The notes below the pieces were generated by a model. That model ran no database searches. It was given only the letters and a program-made list of their open reading frames with translations, and had not been told where the DNA came from. 64,000 bases of DNA from an uncultured Prevotellaceae bacterium (GTDB lineage: Bacteria > Bacteroidota > Bacteroidia > Bacteroidales > Bacteroidaceae), in contig CACYQD010000005.1 of assembly GCA_902776475.1 (NCBI GenBank), positions 101,073-165,072 on the forward strand, given 5' to 3'. The translations under genes were made by a program, and so were the position numbers. Of this stretch, positions 36,394-45,504 are shown piece after piece (within the stretch, counting starts at the first letter, position 1; each line of letters begins with the position of its first letter).

Positions 36394-37266
36394 ATGCGCA
36401 ATCTCATTGAGTTTCTCAAGAAATACAACTATTGGTTTGTATTCGTGATACTCGAGGTAGTGAGCCTTGTGCTGCTGTTCCAATACAACAGTTACCACGG
36501 AAGCGTATGGTTCTCCTCCGCCAACTATCTGGCGGGGCTCACCCACGAGGCGGACTCCAAGTTTTACTCCTTCGTGGGACAGGGAGCCGTCAATGAGCAA
36601 CTTACCGAGCGCAACCTCATGCTGGAGCGCGAGGTGGCCCTGCTCAGAGAACAGCTCACCGATGAGCGGCGCAAGCACGACTCCACGTATGTGAACAGGG
36701 GACAGATGCCCCTGCTCAGCCAATATAAACTGATCAAAGCCAAGGTCATCGGCAACTCCATCGACAAGGCCGACAACTTCATCACCATCGACAAAGGCAT
36801 GTATGACGGGGTGCATCCCGACATGGGCGTGGCCTGCGGCAATGGTGTGGTGGGTGTGGTCTATATGGCCTCCGGCCGCTATGCCGTGGTGATTCCCGTA
36901 CTCAGCACCCACTCCAACATCAGCTGCGCCATACAAGGACGCGGCTATTTCGGTTATCTCCACTGGGAAGGAGGAAGGTCGGACATCGCCTACGTGGATG
37001 ACATCCCCAGGCACGCCAAGTTTGAGAAAGGCGACACCATCGTGACCAGCGGCTACTCCTCGATGTTCCCTCCGGGGATCATGGTGGGCAAGGTGATCGA
37101 GGAGCACGACTCCGAAGACGGCCTCTCCTACCGGCTTGAGATCAAATTGTCCACAGACTTCGGCAATCTCCATGACGTCTGCGTGATTGACGACGCTGCC
37201 GTGACGGAGCGCCTCAACCTCCTGCGCCAGGCCACAGACTCCATCAAACCGAACAGAAATCTATAG
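36394..37266 (+). CDS. mreC: Rod shape-determining protein MreC
   Basis: This 290-residue protein has one N-terminal membrane segment (about 13-30, YWFVFVILEVVSLVLLFQ), a coiled coil (about 66-100, NEQLTERNLMLEREVALLREQL) and the periplasmic beta domains of MreC (FITIDKGMYDGVHPDMGVACGNGVVGVV, GDTIVTSGYSSMFPPGIMVGKV). It links cytoplasmic MreB to the PBP2-RodA synthase. It lies 10 bp after mreB and 4 bp before mreD. Confidence 0.95.
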   Translation: MRNLIEFLKKYNYWFVFVILEVVSLVLLFQYNSYHGSVWFSSANYLAGLTHEADSKFYSFVGQGAVNEQLTERNLMLEREVALLREQLTDERRKHDSTYVNRGQMPLLSQYKLIKAKVIGNSIDKADNFITIDKGMYDGVHPDMGVACGNGVVGVVYMASGRYAVVIPVLSTHSNISCAIQGRGYFGYLHWEGGRSDIAYVDDIPRHAKFEKGDTIVTSGYSSMFPPGIMVGKVIEEHDSEDGLSYRLEIKLSTDFGNLHDVCVIDDAAVTERLNLLRQATDSIKPNRNL

Positions 37267-37270
37267 GATC

Positions 37271-37777
37271 ATGAATCACGACCTGTTTCGACTACCGCTG
37301 CTCTTCATCATCCTGTGCGCTGTGCAGGTATTTGTGCTCAACCATTGCCAACTCTTTGGCTGTGCAATGCCCATGCTGTATGTCTATTTCGTGATCTCCA
37401 TGAAGAAAGGCATGGCCAAATGGGCGATGATGGTATGGGCTTTTGCCCTCGGGCTCCTGCTCGACACCTTCTCCAACACCCCCGGCGTGACAGCGGCCAC
37501 CATGACTCTGGCCGCCATGGTCCAGCCCTATCTGCTCGACCTCTTCATCACCAGGGAAGGCGGCGATGACCTCATTCCCTCGAAATCGACGATCGGCACC
37601 AAGCCTTTCATCAACTATACGATCGTGATGGTGACCCTCTTCTGCACGGTCTTTTACACCTTGGAGATGCTGAATTTCCTCAACGGCCTGAAATGGCTGG
37701 AATGCGTCCTCGGAAGCATGGCGCTCACCGTAGCACTGATTTTGGCTCTTGACAGCCTGATTTACAAGAAGGGCTAA
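37271..37777 (+). CDS. mreD: Rod shape-determining protein MreD
   Basis: The 168-residue membrane protein has about five hydrophobic segments and the Bacteroidetes MreD look (FRLPLLFIILCAVQVFVLNHCQLFG, ALGLLLDTFSNTPGVTAATMTLAAMVQPYLL). MreD is poorly conserved, so the call relies on length, topology and its place between mreC and the PBP2 gene. It is an inner-membrane member of the elongasome. Confidence 0.93.
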   Translation: MNHDLFRLPLLFIILCAVQVFVLNHCQLFGCAMPMLYVYFVISMKKGMAKWAMMVWAFALGLLLDTFSNTPGVTAATMTLAAMVQPYLLDLFITREGGDDLIPSKSTIGTKPFINYTIVMVTLFCTVFYTLEMLNFLNGLKWLECVLGSMALTVALILALDSLIYKKG

Positions 37778-37827
37778 GAAGCCCGGGGCACGGCCCCACT
37801 ACCCTACTGATTGACTGGAATTGTGAC

Positions 37828-39678
37828 ATGAAGGATTACGAACTCGAAAAGCGGCAATATGTTGTTGCGGGGGTGGCCATCGCTATCGTGACCATCTACA
37901 TCATCCGTCTGTTCACGCTCCAGATCATGAGCGACGACTACAAGAAAAACGCTGACAGCAACGCCTTCCTCAAGAAAATCGAATTCCCCTCCCGTGGCAT
38001 CATCTCCGACCGCAACGGCAAACTGCTGGTGTATAACCAACCATCGTATGACATCATGGTCATCGTCAACGAACAGCGGTCAAGACTCGACACCCTGGAA
38101 CTGTGCAAGGCCCTCAATATCACCCGCGAATACTTCATCAAGCGCATGGACGATATCCAGGACCGCAGCAAGAATCCCGGCTATTCAAGATTCACCCAAC
38201 AACTGTTCATGACGCAACTCTCCGACCAGGAGTTCAGCGTTTTTCAGGAGAAAGCCTACAAATTCCCCGGATTCTACATCCAGAGGCGAAGCATCCGGCA
38301 ATACGAATACCCCAACGCCGCCCTGCTCCTCGGAGATGTGGCCGAGGTGTCGCCCGAAGACATCAAGGAGGATGAATACTACCAGCCCGGCGACTACATC
38401 GGGAAAATCGGCGTTGAGCGCTCATACGAGAAAGAACTGCGCGGCACCAAGGGTGTGCAGATCCTCCTGCGCGACAAACTGGGCAGGATCCAAGGCAGTT
38501 ACCACAACGGTGAGCTCAACACGAAACCTGTGCCGGGCAAGGCCCTCACCTTAGGCATCGACATCGAACTGCAAAGGCTCGGGGAACGGTTGCTCGAAGG
38601 CAAACTCGGCAGTATCGTGGCCATCGAGCCCGCCACCGGCGAGGTATTGTGTCTGGTGTCCTCCCCCTCCTACGACCCCCGGATGATGATCGGACGCCAA
38701 CGCGGCAAGAACCATCAGCAGTTGGCGAAAGACCCCCTCAAGCCCCTGCTCAACCGTGCCATCATGGGACAGTATCCGCCGGGATCGACCTTCAAGACCA
38801 GCCAGGCCCTCACCTTCCTCACCGAAGGCATCATCGACTCCACCACGATGTATCCCTGCCACAGGGGATTCGTCACCAGGGGCATGAAAGTGGGATGCCA
38901 CGGCCACGGGTCTCCCCTCAACCTGATACCTGCCATCGGCACGTCGTGCAACGGTTTCTTCTGCTGGGGCCTTTACTACATGCTCAACAAGAAGGAGAAA
39001 TACGGCACGCTGCAGAATGCCATGGACACCTGGCGTGACTATATGGTAAGCATGGGATTCGGCTACAAGCTCGGCATCGACCTGCCCGGCGAGAAACGCG
39101 GCATGATCCCCAACGCCACCTTCTACGACAAGGCCTTCAAGCACAACTGGAACGCGCTGGGTGTCATCAGTATCGCCATCGGACAGGGCGAGGTCACCCT
39201 GACCCCGCTGCAGATCGCCAATCTCGGTGCCACCATCGCCAACAGAGGATGGTTTATCACTCCCCATGTGGTGAAAGAGATTGAGGGACAGGAACTTGAC
39301 ACCCTATACACCAAGAAGCACTACACCATGGCCACCCGCAATGCCTATGACCTGGTGGTCAGGGGCATGAGAAGAGCCGTGACCGGTGGTACCTGCCGGA
39401 GCGCCAACCGCCGCGACTACGAGGTGTGCGGCAAGACCGGAACCGCCCAGAACCGCGGCCGCGACCACTCCGTATTCATGGGTTTTGCCCCGATGAACGA
39501 GCCCAAGATCGCCATCAGCGTCTATGTGGAGAACGGCGGTTTCGGAGCCACCTTCGGCGTACCGATCGGTTCGCTGATGATGGAACAATACATCAAAGGA
39601 GAACTGTCGGAGGGTTCACAACGGCAGGCAGCAAGAATACAGAGTCAACATCTGAAATATGGAGCAAAGGACAGATAG
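37828..39678 (+). CDS. mrdA: Penicillin-binding protein 2 (elongasome transpeptidase)
   Basis: The 616-residue class B PBP has one membrane anchor (about 10-30), a dimerisation/pedestal region and a transpeptidase domain with all three motifs: SxxK in PPGSTFKTSQ (Ser about 321), SxN in GTSCNGFF, and KTG in CGKTGTAQN. It cross-links peptidoglycan together with the glycosyltransferase RodA, whose gene overlaps its 3' end by 20 bp, a sign of translational coupling. It follows mreD by 50 bp. Confidence 0.96.
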   Translation: MKDYELEKRQYVVAGVAIAIVTIYIIRLFTLQIMSDDYKKNADSNAFLKKIEFPSRGIISDRNGKLLVYNQPSYDIMVIVNEQRSRLDTLELCKALNITREYFIKRMDDIQDRSKNPGYSRFTQQLFMTQLSDQEFSVFQEKAYKFPGFYIQRRSIRQYEYPNAALLLGDVAEVSPEDIKEDEYYQPGDYIGKIGVERSYEKELRGTKGVQILLRDKLGRIQGSYHNGELNTKPVPGKALTLGIDIELQRLGERLLEGKLGSIVAIEPATGEVLCLVSSPSYDPRMMIGRQRGKNHQQLAKDPLKPLLNRAIMGQYPPGSTFKTSQALTFLTEGIIDSTTMYPCHRGFVTRGMKVGCHGHGSPLNLIPAIGTSCNGFFCWGLYYMLNKKEKYGTLQNAMDTWRDYMVSMGFGYKLGIDLPGEKRGMIPNATFYDKAFKHNWNALGVISIAIGQGEVTLTPLQIANLGATIANRGWFITPHVVKEIEGQELDTLYTKKHYTMATRNAYDLVVRGMRRAVTGGTCRSANRRDYEVCGKTGTAQNRGRDHSVFMGFAPMNEPKIAISVYVENGGFGATFGVPIGSLMMEQYIKGELSEGSQRQAARIQSQHLKYGAKDR

Positions 39679-41128
39679 ACAACCCGGAGTACTGCGGTCA
39701 TTGGACTATTGGACGATGGCCATCTACGTGGCACTGCTCGCCCTTGGATGGATGAGTGTGTGCGGAGCCAGCTATTCCTTCAGCGAACCCGACATCCTGA
39801 GCCTTTCGACGCGCTCGGGCATGCAGTTGGTGTGGATCGGCACCTCGATCTGCTTGGGTTTTGTGATTCTGATGCTCGACGACCGCTACTATGACATGCT
39901 GGCCTACGCCTTGTTTGGCTTCATGGTGCTGCTGCTCTTCGCCACCATCTTCAATCCCGTGACCATCAAGGGGTCGCGGTCATGGTTGGTATTGGGTCCC
40001 GTGCGCGTGCAGCCCGCCGAATTCGCGAAATTTGCCACGGCCCTGGCTATCAGCAAGTTTATGAGCACCTATGGCTACAACATCCACCGCATGAGCGATT
40101 TCCTGCTCTCCTGCGCCATCGTCATGGTTCCGATGGGATGTATCGTGCTGCAGCATGAGACCGGTTCGGCCCTTGTCTATCTCTCGTTCTTCCTGATGTT
40201 CTACCGAGAGGGGATGCCAGGCAGCATCCTCTTCACGGGAGTGGCCATGGTGGTCTATTTCGTCCTTGGCATCCGATATGAGCAGATAGCCCTCTGGGAC
40301 ACCCCTACTTCGCTGGGGAAGTTTATTGTCCTGCTCCTCATCCAACTTTTCTCCGCCGGCATGGTGTATGTCTATTGCGAGGACAAGCGGAAAGCCATGC
40401 AACTTGGTGGTTTCACCATCGGAGTGACCTTGCTCTTCCTTTTGTTCTCGGAATATGTGATACCCTTCGACATCGTATGGGTGCAGTTGTTGGTCTGTGC
40501 CGCCCTGATCGGCTATTTCATCTATCAGGGTCTGAGTTCAAGGACCGGCAATTATCTCTACATCGCCCTGTTTGCCCTTGGCAGCATCATTTTCTTTTAT
40601 TCGGCCAGTATCGTACTCAACAACGTGATGGAGGATTATCAGCGGCAGCGCATCAATGTGCTGCTCGGTCTCGATGATGACATCGCCGATGCAGGCTACA
40701 ATGTGCATCAAAGCGAGATCGCCATCGGTTCGGGCGGTTTGAAAGGAAAGGGATTTCTCAACGGCACGCAGACCAAACTGAAGTTCGTGCCGGAGCAGGA
40801 CACCGACTTCATTTTCTGCACCGTGGGTGAGGAAGAAGGTTTTGTGGGTTCGGCAGGCGTGCTTCTGCTTTTCCTGGCGCTGATCCTGCGGCTCATTGTC
40901 CTGGCCGAACGACAACCCTTCAAGTTTGGAAGGGTTTATGGCTATTGTGTGCTGAGCATCTTCCTCTTCCATGTCTTCATCAATGTGGGGATGGTGCTCG
41001 GCCTGACCCCCGTGATCGGCATTCCGCTGCCATTCTTCAGCTACGGAGGCAGTTCGCTGTGGGGATTCACCATCCTGCTGTTCATCTTCCTGAGGATAGA
41101 CGCCAGCCGCAACCTCATCCGCACTTAG
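39659..41128 (+). CDS. rodA: RodA peptidoglycan glycosyltransferase (SEDS family)
   Basis: The 489-residue SEDS protein has about ten membrane segments and the family motifs: GSRSWLVLGPVRVQPAEFAKFA, HETGSALVYLSFFLMFYREG, FLNGTQTKLKFVPEQDTDFIFCTVGEEEGFVG and the C-terminal PVIGIPLPFFSYGGSSLW. It polymerises lipid II in lateral wall growth. It is about 90-110 residues longer than E. coli RodA, mostly through extra membrane segments in the middle (about 165-320). Its stop codon shares the bases TTAG with the stop of the convergent gldH gene (41125-41128). Confidence 0.95.
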   Translation: MEQRTDRQPGVLRSLDYWTMAIYVALLALGWMSVCGASYSFSEPDILSLSTRSGMQLVWIGTSICLGFVILMLDDRYYDMLAYALFGFMVLLLFATIFNPVTIKGSRSWLVLGPVRVQPAEFAKFATALAISKFMSTYGYNIHRMSDFLLSCAIVMVPMGCIVLQHETGSALVYLSFFLMFYREGMPGSILFTGVAMVVYFVLGIRYEQIALWDTPTSLGKFIVLLLIQLFSAGMVYVYCEDKRKAMQLGGFTIGVTLLFLLFSEYVIPFDIVWVQLLVCAALIGYFIYQGLSSRTGNYLYIALFALGSIIFFYSASIVLNNVMEDYQRQRINVLLGLDDDIADAGYNVHQSEIAIGSGGLKGKGFLNGTQTKLKFVPEQDTDFIFCTVGEEEGFVGSAGVLLLFLALILRLIVLAERQPFKFGRVYGYCVLSIFLFHVFINVGMVLGLTPVIGIPLPFFSYGGSSLWGFTILLFIFLRIDASRNLIRT

Positions 41129-41634
41129 TTCTCAGCGGCATACTGACGGGTCACCTTCACTCCTACATCCGATACGCCTTTCACCGAAAGGCGCTGCATA
41201 TTGTGGCTGATGCGCATCATGATGGAGTCGCCAGGATGCAGTCTGAGGCTCTTGAAAGGGATGGTGTGCTGTTTGAGGTTGACGCCTCGGCCTTCCACAC
41301 GTCCTTCCTCATCATAGACATCAATGACGATGGTGTCTTTCTTCACCCTCATCGGTTGTTCGCCTGTGGTGGAGATGACTTTCTGCTGGATGGCCAGACT
41401 CAGTTGGCGATAAGGATAATCACGCGAGGTTCTGACTCCGATTTCCTCGACGTAGTATCCGCCAAGAGACACTGAGGGGACGGAGTATTCGAGGAAATCC
41501 GCTTTCTCCCACCCTTCTATGTTGACGGGGAAATACCTGTAAAAGGCTGTGTTTTGATAGCATGACACAAAAGTTGCCGTCGCAAGAAATGCGACGGCGA
41601 CCATGATTTTTCCTATGGAGGACCTGAGATTCAT
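41125..41634 (-). CDS. gldH: Gliding-motility-type lipoprotein GldH
   Basis: The real start is the ATG at 41634, which gives a 169-residue lipoprotein (AFLATATFVSCYQN, Cys25); a longer frame to 42225 is the shadow of ricT. The rest matches GldH: FYRYFPVNIEGWEKADFLEYSVP, YPYRQLSLAIQQKV, KKDTIVIDVYDEEGRVEGRGV and IPFKSLRLHPGDSIMMRISHNM. GldH is an outer or inner membrane lipoprotein needed for gliding in Flavobacterium; in non-gliding Bacteroidales it is kept and its role is unclear. It starts 4 bp after the ricT stop, the usual neighbour. Confidence 0.88.
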   Translation of the reverse strand: MNLRSSIGKIMVAVAFLATATFVSCYQNTAFYRYFPVNIEGWEKADFLEYSVPSVSLGGYYVEEIGVRTSRDYPYRQLSLAIQQKVISTTGEQPMRVKKDTIVIDVYDEEGRVEGRGVNLKQHTIPFKSLRLHPGDSIMMRISHNMQRLSVKGVSDVGVKVTRQYAAEN

Positions 41635-41638
41635 CTTG

Positions 41639-42967
41639 CTATCGCTGGCCCTGAGGTTTGTTGGATGCGTTTTCAGGTGTTCTGCCCTGCTCACCGTCTT
41701 GCGGACGTTGTGGGCGCGGCTTGCGGGCATTGCGGCGGTTAGGTTGCCGGTCATCCTTAGGAGGCTGCGCCGTCTTCCCCTTGGGATTCTGTCCACGCTT
41801 CTCTGCCGGAGCCTCGTTCTGCTGAGGTTTCTCCGTCCGCACCTCATTGTCAGGTTTGGCTGCGGCCGGTTTGTTTTTGCGCTTTTTCTTTTTCTTGCTC
41901 TTATCGAAGCGGGTGATGTCGTCATCGAGCAGGTCTTTGGGTTTATTGTCATCCTGCTGTTGCCCGTCCTCCTGGAGTGAGAGCGGTTTCTCTCCCTGTT
42001 TGTTGAGTTCGATGATCTCATGAGCCCGTGCGGCGGAGATGGTCTCCAAGTTGGCCGCCATGCGCTTGTCGGTCGAATAGGTGATGAGTCCGGCGAGGAT
42101 ATCGGTCTTGAACATGTAGTAATCTGCGTCCTGGGTCTGCAGCACGATATCCTTGGCAGGCAGCCGTCGGCCGGCTTCCATGTAGTCATCCACCTCATAG
42201 TTGAGGCAGCACTTGAGTTTGGCACACATGCCGGCCAGTTTCTGTGGGTTGAGGGAGATATCCTGGAAACGTGCCGCCGTGGTGCTCACGCTGATGAAGT
42301 TCTTCATCCAGGTGGCGCAGCACAATTCGCGACCGCAGGGACCCGTACCGCCGATGCGTCCGGCCTCCTGGCGCGCGCCGATCTGCTTCATCTCGATCCT
42401 CACGTGAAAAGTTTCGGCCAGGACTTTGATGAGCTGTCGGAAGTCCACCCGTTCGTCGGCGATATAGTAGAAAATGGCCTTGTTGCCGTCACCTTGGTAT
42501 TCCACGTCACCGATTTTCATGTCGAGTCCGAGGTCCTTGGCAATCTGCCGGCTTTGGATCATCGTGCCATGCTCACGGCTCTTGGCTTCCTCGTATTTGT
42601 CCAGATCGACAGGTTTGGCGATCCTATAGATGCGCTTGATGTCGTCGGCCGACTTCAGATTGGCCTTCTTGATCTGGAGTTTCACCAGTTCGCCGGTGAG
42701 GGTCACCACACCGATGTCATGTCCAGGATTGGCCTCCACAGCCACGACATCACCCTTGCGGAGGTCGAGGTTGTTGACATTGTGATAATAGCCCTTGCGG
42801 GTGTTCTTGAACTGCACCTCCACGAGGTCAGTGTTATTAGCGTTTCCGGGGACATCAGCCAACCAGTCGTAGGTATTGAGCTGTTTGTCCTGGCGTCCGA
42901 CGCCGCGCCGGCAGAGGCCTCTGTCGCATCCGGCGCTTATCTTGAATTTCATGTTTTTGTAATCCAT
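41639..42967 (-). CDS. ricT: PSP1/RicT-family protein with basic tail
   Basis: The 442-residue protein has a PSP1 domain (about 55-300) with the conserved cysteine clusters GPCGRELCCATW and AGMCAKLKCCLNYE, like Bacillus RicT/YaaT, where they help bind an iron-sulfur cluster. The N-terminus has an extra Cys pair (CDRGLCRRG). The last 120 residues are low complexity, rich in Lys, Arg, Gln, Pro and Asn (KSKKKKKRKNKPAAAKP), probably disordered and nucleic-acid binding. In Bacillus the protein works with RNase Y in mRNA maturation; the Bacteroidales role is not established. It lies between holB and gldH. Confidence 0.88.
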   Translation of the reverse strand: MDYKNMKFKISAGCDRGLCRRGVGRQDKQLNTYDWLADVPGNANNTDLVEVQFKNTRKGYYHNVNNLDLRKGDVVAVEANPGHDIGVVTLTGELVKLQIKKANLKSADDIKRIYRIAKPVDLDKYEEAKSREHGTMIQSRQIAKDLGLDMKIGDVEYQGDGNKAIFYYIADERVDFRQLIKVLAETFHVRIEMKQIGARQEAGRIGGTGPCGRELCCATWMKNFISVSTTAARFQDISLNPQKLAGMCAKLKCCLNYEVDDYMEAGRRLPAKDIVLQTQDADYYMFKTDILAGLITYSTDKRMAANLETISAARAHEIIELNKQGEKPLSLQEDGQQQDDNKPKDLLDDDITRFDKSKKKKKRKNKPAAAKPDNEVRTEKPQQNEAPAEKRGQNPKGKTAQPPKDDRQPNRRNARKPRPQRPQDGEQGRTPENASNKPQGQR

Positions 42968-43015
42968 CTTATCTGCTTTTATATGTAGTACGTCCCGGCA
43001 TCCCGGGCGTGTGTG

Positions 43016-44155
43016 TCAGGCTTTTCTCCTGAGTAAGACTGTCGATTGCAAGGCCACGTCGAAGAACACCATCCTGGCATTCGCATTGCGGCCGATGTCG
43101 AAGATCGCTTTCGTCATCAGTTCAGACAACTCCACCACATTGAGTTCATTGACGTAGGGAGCGAACCGCTTGACGAAATTCTCCTCTTCGACAGTCATAT
43201 AGGTGAGGTCGGGCTGGTGGAAATTGTACACAAAACTCTCACGGATCATCCTGAGGAAGTATGTGAGCATACGCTTCTGTTTCTCACGCCCATATTTCGT
43301 GACATTGCCGCTCCACTGCGCCATCCCCGCCACATTGCGCATGAACGACATGCGGGTCATCTGCATGAAATCGTCGAGAAAGGCATGGTTCTCGCTGTCG
43401 GCATCGAGCGCATCGAGCGCTTTCAGCCAGTTGCCCTCGGAGATTCTGGCAATCCGGCGCGCAGCCTCAGAGTCTATCCCCCGGCGGGTGACCAAAGCCT
43501 CCATCACTGCGGGTGTGTCGATGCGGTTCATGGTGAACAGCTGCGTACGGCTTCTGATGGTCTCCAACAGGGCAGCGGGGTTCTCACTCACCAAGAGGAA
43601 CACCGTTTGCGAAGGCGGTTCCTCAATGAGTTTGAGGAGTTTGTTGGCCGTGCTCTCATGCATGCGCTCGGGCAGCCATATCAGGGACACCTTATAGCCT
43701 CCCTGGCTCGACCTCAGACTCAGTTTGTGTGTCAACTCATCAGCCTCCTTGACGGTCATGATGGCCTGCTGGCTCTCCGCTCCCATTCTGTCAAGCCATT
43801 GTTCGATGGTGAAATAAGGACCTTCTGCCAAAAGTTGATGCCATTCCCGGATATAATCATCGCTGACGGGCTTGTAATCCGCCGATGAATTGCGGGGCTT
43901 GATGACAGGGAAGGTGAAATGGAGGTCGGGATGTGCCCATTTGCGGAGCATGGCACACTGCGGACAACTGCCACAACTGTCGCCGTCGTGTCTGTTGGCG
44001 CACAAGAGATAAGAGGCGAAAGCCAAAGCCAGGGCCATCTTTCCACAACCTTGGGGACCAGAGAACAGCATGGCATGGGGCACCCGGCCTTCCTCGACCA
44101 GATTTCTCAGGCGCCTTTTGGCATCCTCTTGTCCAATTACCTCTTCGAATCTCAT
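43016..44155 (-). CDS. holB: DNA polymerase III subunit delta prime
   Basis: The 379-residue protein has the clamp-loader AAA+ fold: FEEVIGQEDAKRRLRNLVEEGRVPHAMLFSGPQGCGKMALA with a Walker A motif at about 33-40, a zinc module CGSCPQC (about 62-68), and the sensor region HESTANKLLKLIEEPPSQTVFLLVSENPAALLETIRSRTQ. This places it in the HolB/DnaX family; the lack of the DnaX C-terminal domains and the length support delta prime. It loads the beta clamp. It is 22 bp after metF and 48 bp before ricT. Confidence 0.92.
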   Translation of the reverse strand: MRFEEVIGQEDAKRRLRNLVEEGRVPHAMLFSGPQGCGKMALALAFASYLLCANRHDGDSCGSCPQCAMLRKWAHPDLHFTFPVIKPRNSSADYKPVSDDYIREWHQLLAEGPYFTIEQWLDRMGAESQQAIMTVKEADELTHKLSLRSSQGGYKVSLIWLPERMHESTANKLLKLIEEPPSQTVFLLVSENPAALLETIRSRTQLFTMNRIDTPAVMEALVTRRGIDSEAARRIARISEGNWLKALDALDADSENHAFLDDFMQMTRMSFMRNVAGMAQWSGNVTKYGREKQKRMLTYFLRMIRESFVYNFHQPDLTYMTVEEENFVKRFAPYVNELNVVELSELMTKAIFDIGRNANARMVFFDVALQSTVLLRRKA

Positions 44156-44177
44156 GTTCTCTTCCTCTTAAACTTCA

Positions 44178-45155
44178 TCACTGCCGCATCAGACGCATGG
44201 CCACCTCTCTGACGGAATCGACCGCCGACACGGTGTAGAAATGGATGTTGCGCACCCCATGGGCATAGAGATCCCGGCATTGCGCCGTGGTCCATTCCAC
44301 GCCCAACTGCCTCACCTGTTCATCATCGCGGCACTTGCGCATCTCCGAGGCCAAAGCCTCGGGCAGGTCGCAATGGAAGGTCTTGGGCACCATGGTAAAC
44401 TGCGACATCTTGGCCACGGGCTTGATGCCAGGAATGATGGGGATGGTGATGCCCATGGCCCGGGCACGTTCGACGAAGCTGTAATACTTCTCATTGTCGA
44501 AGAACATCTGGGTGACCGCATATTCTGCACCCATGTCCTGTTTGGTCTTGAGATGGGCCATGTCCTGTTCAAGGTTGGGCGCCTCCTCATGTTTCTCCGG
44601 GTAACAGGCCACACCGAAACTGAATGGGGTGCCAGGATTCTTGATGGGCGTGCCATCAGCGAAAAAGCCCTCATTGAACCGCATGACCTGACCGATCAGG
44701 TCGGTGGTATGAGCATGTCCGCCGGGCATTGGTGTGAACACCTTGTCATCACGCGCCTTGTCACCGCGGAGCAGCAGGAGGTTGGAGATACCGAGAAACT
44801 GCAAGTCGAGCAGTTCGTATTCGATATTCTCGATCGTTGTGCCGCTGCAGATCACGTGGGGGATGACCGGAATACCGTATCTCTGCTGGATGGCAGCAGC
44901 GATGGCGATCGTGCCAGGTCTGCGGCGCACACGGTGGCGCTCCAACAGGCCGTTGTCGAGTTCCTTATACACATACTCACTATGGTGGGTGGTGATATTG
45001 ATATACCGCGGTCCGAAGTCCCGCAGTTTGTCAATTGTACGGAAAAGCCCATCGGTGCCACTGCCCTTGAGGGGCGGAAGCACTTCAAAGGAGAAGTTCC
45101 TTCCTCCATCCTGTTGTTTGAACATTTCTGTGAGACTCATATCCATTATGCGCAT
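44178..45155 (-). CDS. metF: 5,10-methylenetetrahydrofolate reductase
   Basis: The 325-residue FAD-dependent TIM-barrel protein shows MetF motifs: NFSFEVLPPLKGSG near the start (catalytic Glu), INITTHHSEY, IPVIPHVICSGTT, LLLLRGDKA and TKQDMGAEYAVTQMFFDNEKY. It makes 5-methyl-THF for methionine synthesis. The ATG at 45155 is only about 7 bp from the nearest promoter -7 box, so translation may begin at one of the two in-frame ATGs at 45146 or 45140. It leads the operon metF-holB-ricT-gldH and is driven by an array of promoter repeats. Confidence 0.95.
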   Translation of the reverse strand: MRIMDMSLTEMFKQQDGGRNFSFEVLPPLKGSGTDGLFRTIDKLRDFGPRYINITTHHSEYVYKELDNGLLERHRVRRRPGTIAIAAAIQQRYGIPVIPHVICSGTTIENIEYELLDLQFLGISNLLLLRGDKARDDKVFTPMPGGHAHTTDLIGQVMRFNEGFFADGTPIKNPGTPFSFGVACYPEKHEEAPNLEQDMAHLKTKQDMGAEYAVTQMFFDNEKYYSFVERARAMGITIPIIPGIKPVAKMSQFTMVPKTFHCDLPEALASEMRKCRDDEQVRQLGVEWTTAQCRDLYAHGVRNIHFYTVSAVDSVREVAMRLMRQ

Positions 45156-45162
45156 TTGGATG

Positions 45163-45193
45163 CAAAGGTACGAATAAGCGAGAGAAATACAAA
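45163..45193 (-). promoter_or_regulatory. Consensus promoter of metF, proximal copy
   Basis: Minus strand TTTG (45193-45190), 19-bp spacer, TACCTTTG (45170-45163). Three more copies of the same element lie in the upstream repeats at 45242-45273, 45315-45345 and 45394-45425, with spacers of 20, 19 and 20 bp. Confidence 0.75.
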
Positions 45194-45461
45194 ATGAATT
45201 TATTCATTTTTATTTCCGAGCGAGAGTACCTTGGGCGAAGCCAAAGGTACGATTAAGCGAGCGAAATGCCAAATTTATTTGAGCATTTCCGAGCGAAAGT
45301 ACCTTGGGCGAAGCCAAAGGTACGAATAAGCGAGAGAAATACAAAATGAATTTATTCATCTTTATTTCCGAGCGAGAGTACCTTGGGCGAAGCCAAAGGT
45401 ACGAATAAGCGAGAGAAATGCCAAATTTATTTGAGCATTTCCGAGCGAGAGTACCTTAGCT
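45163..45461. repeat. Four tandem promoter-bearing repeats (A-B-A-B)
   Basis: Four units start at about 45165, 45244, 45317 and 45396, so the period alternates 79-73-79 bp. All begin AAGGTACGAATAAGCGAG (or GATTAAGCGAGCG) and end with CCGAGCGAGAGTACCTTG and GGCGAAGCCA. The middles alternate between a TACAAAATGAATTTATTC type and a TGCCAAATTTATTTGAGC type. GGTAC...GTACC ends make each unit roughly palindromic. The array is followed by a palindrome AATAAAAAGTCACTTTTTATT-like hairpin at about 45467-45488. Confidence 0.85.
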
Positions 45462-45504
45462 GCTAAATAAAAAGTCACTTTTTATTCCTAAACCTTTTCA
45501 GCGG

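Noticed and set aside
41635-42225. N-terminal extension of gldH
   Set aside because: The sequence is the out-of-frame shadow of ricT; the lipoprotein signal at 41634 is the real start.
45163-45461. CRISPR array
   Set aside because: Units are 73-79 bp, tandem without unique spacers, only four copies, and no cas gene is present.
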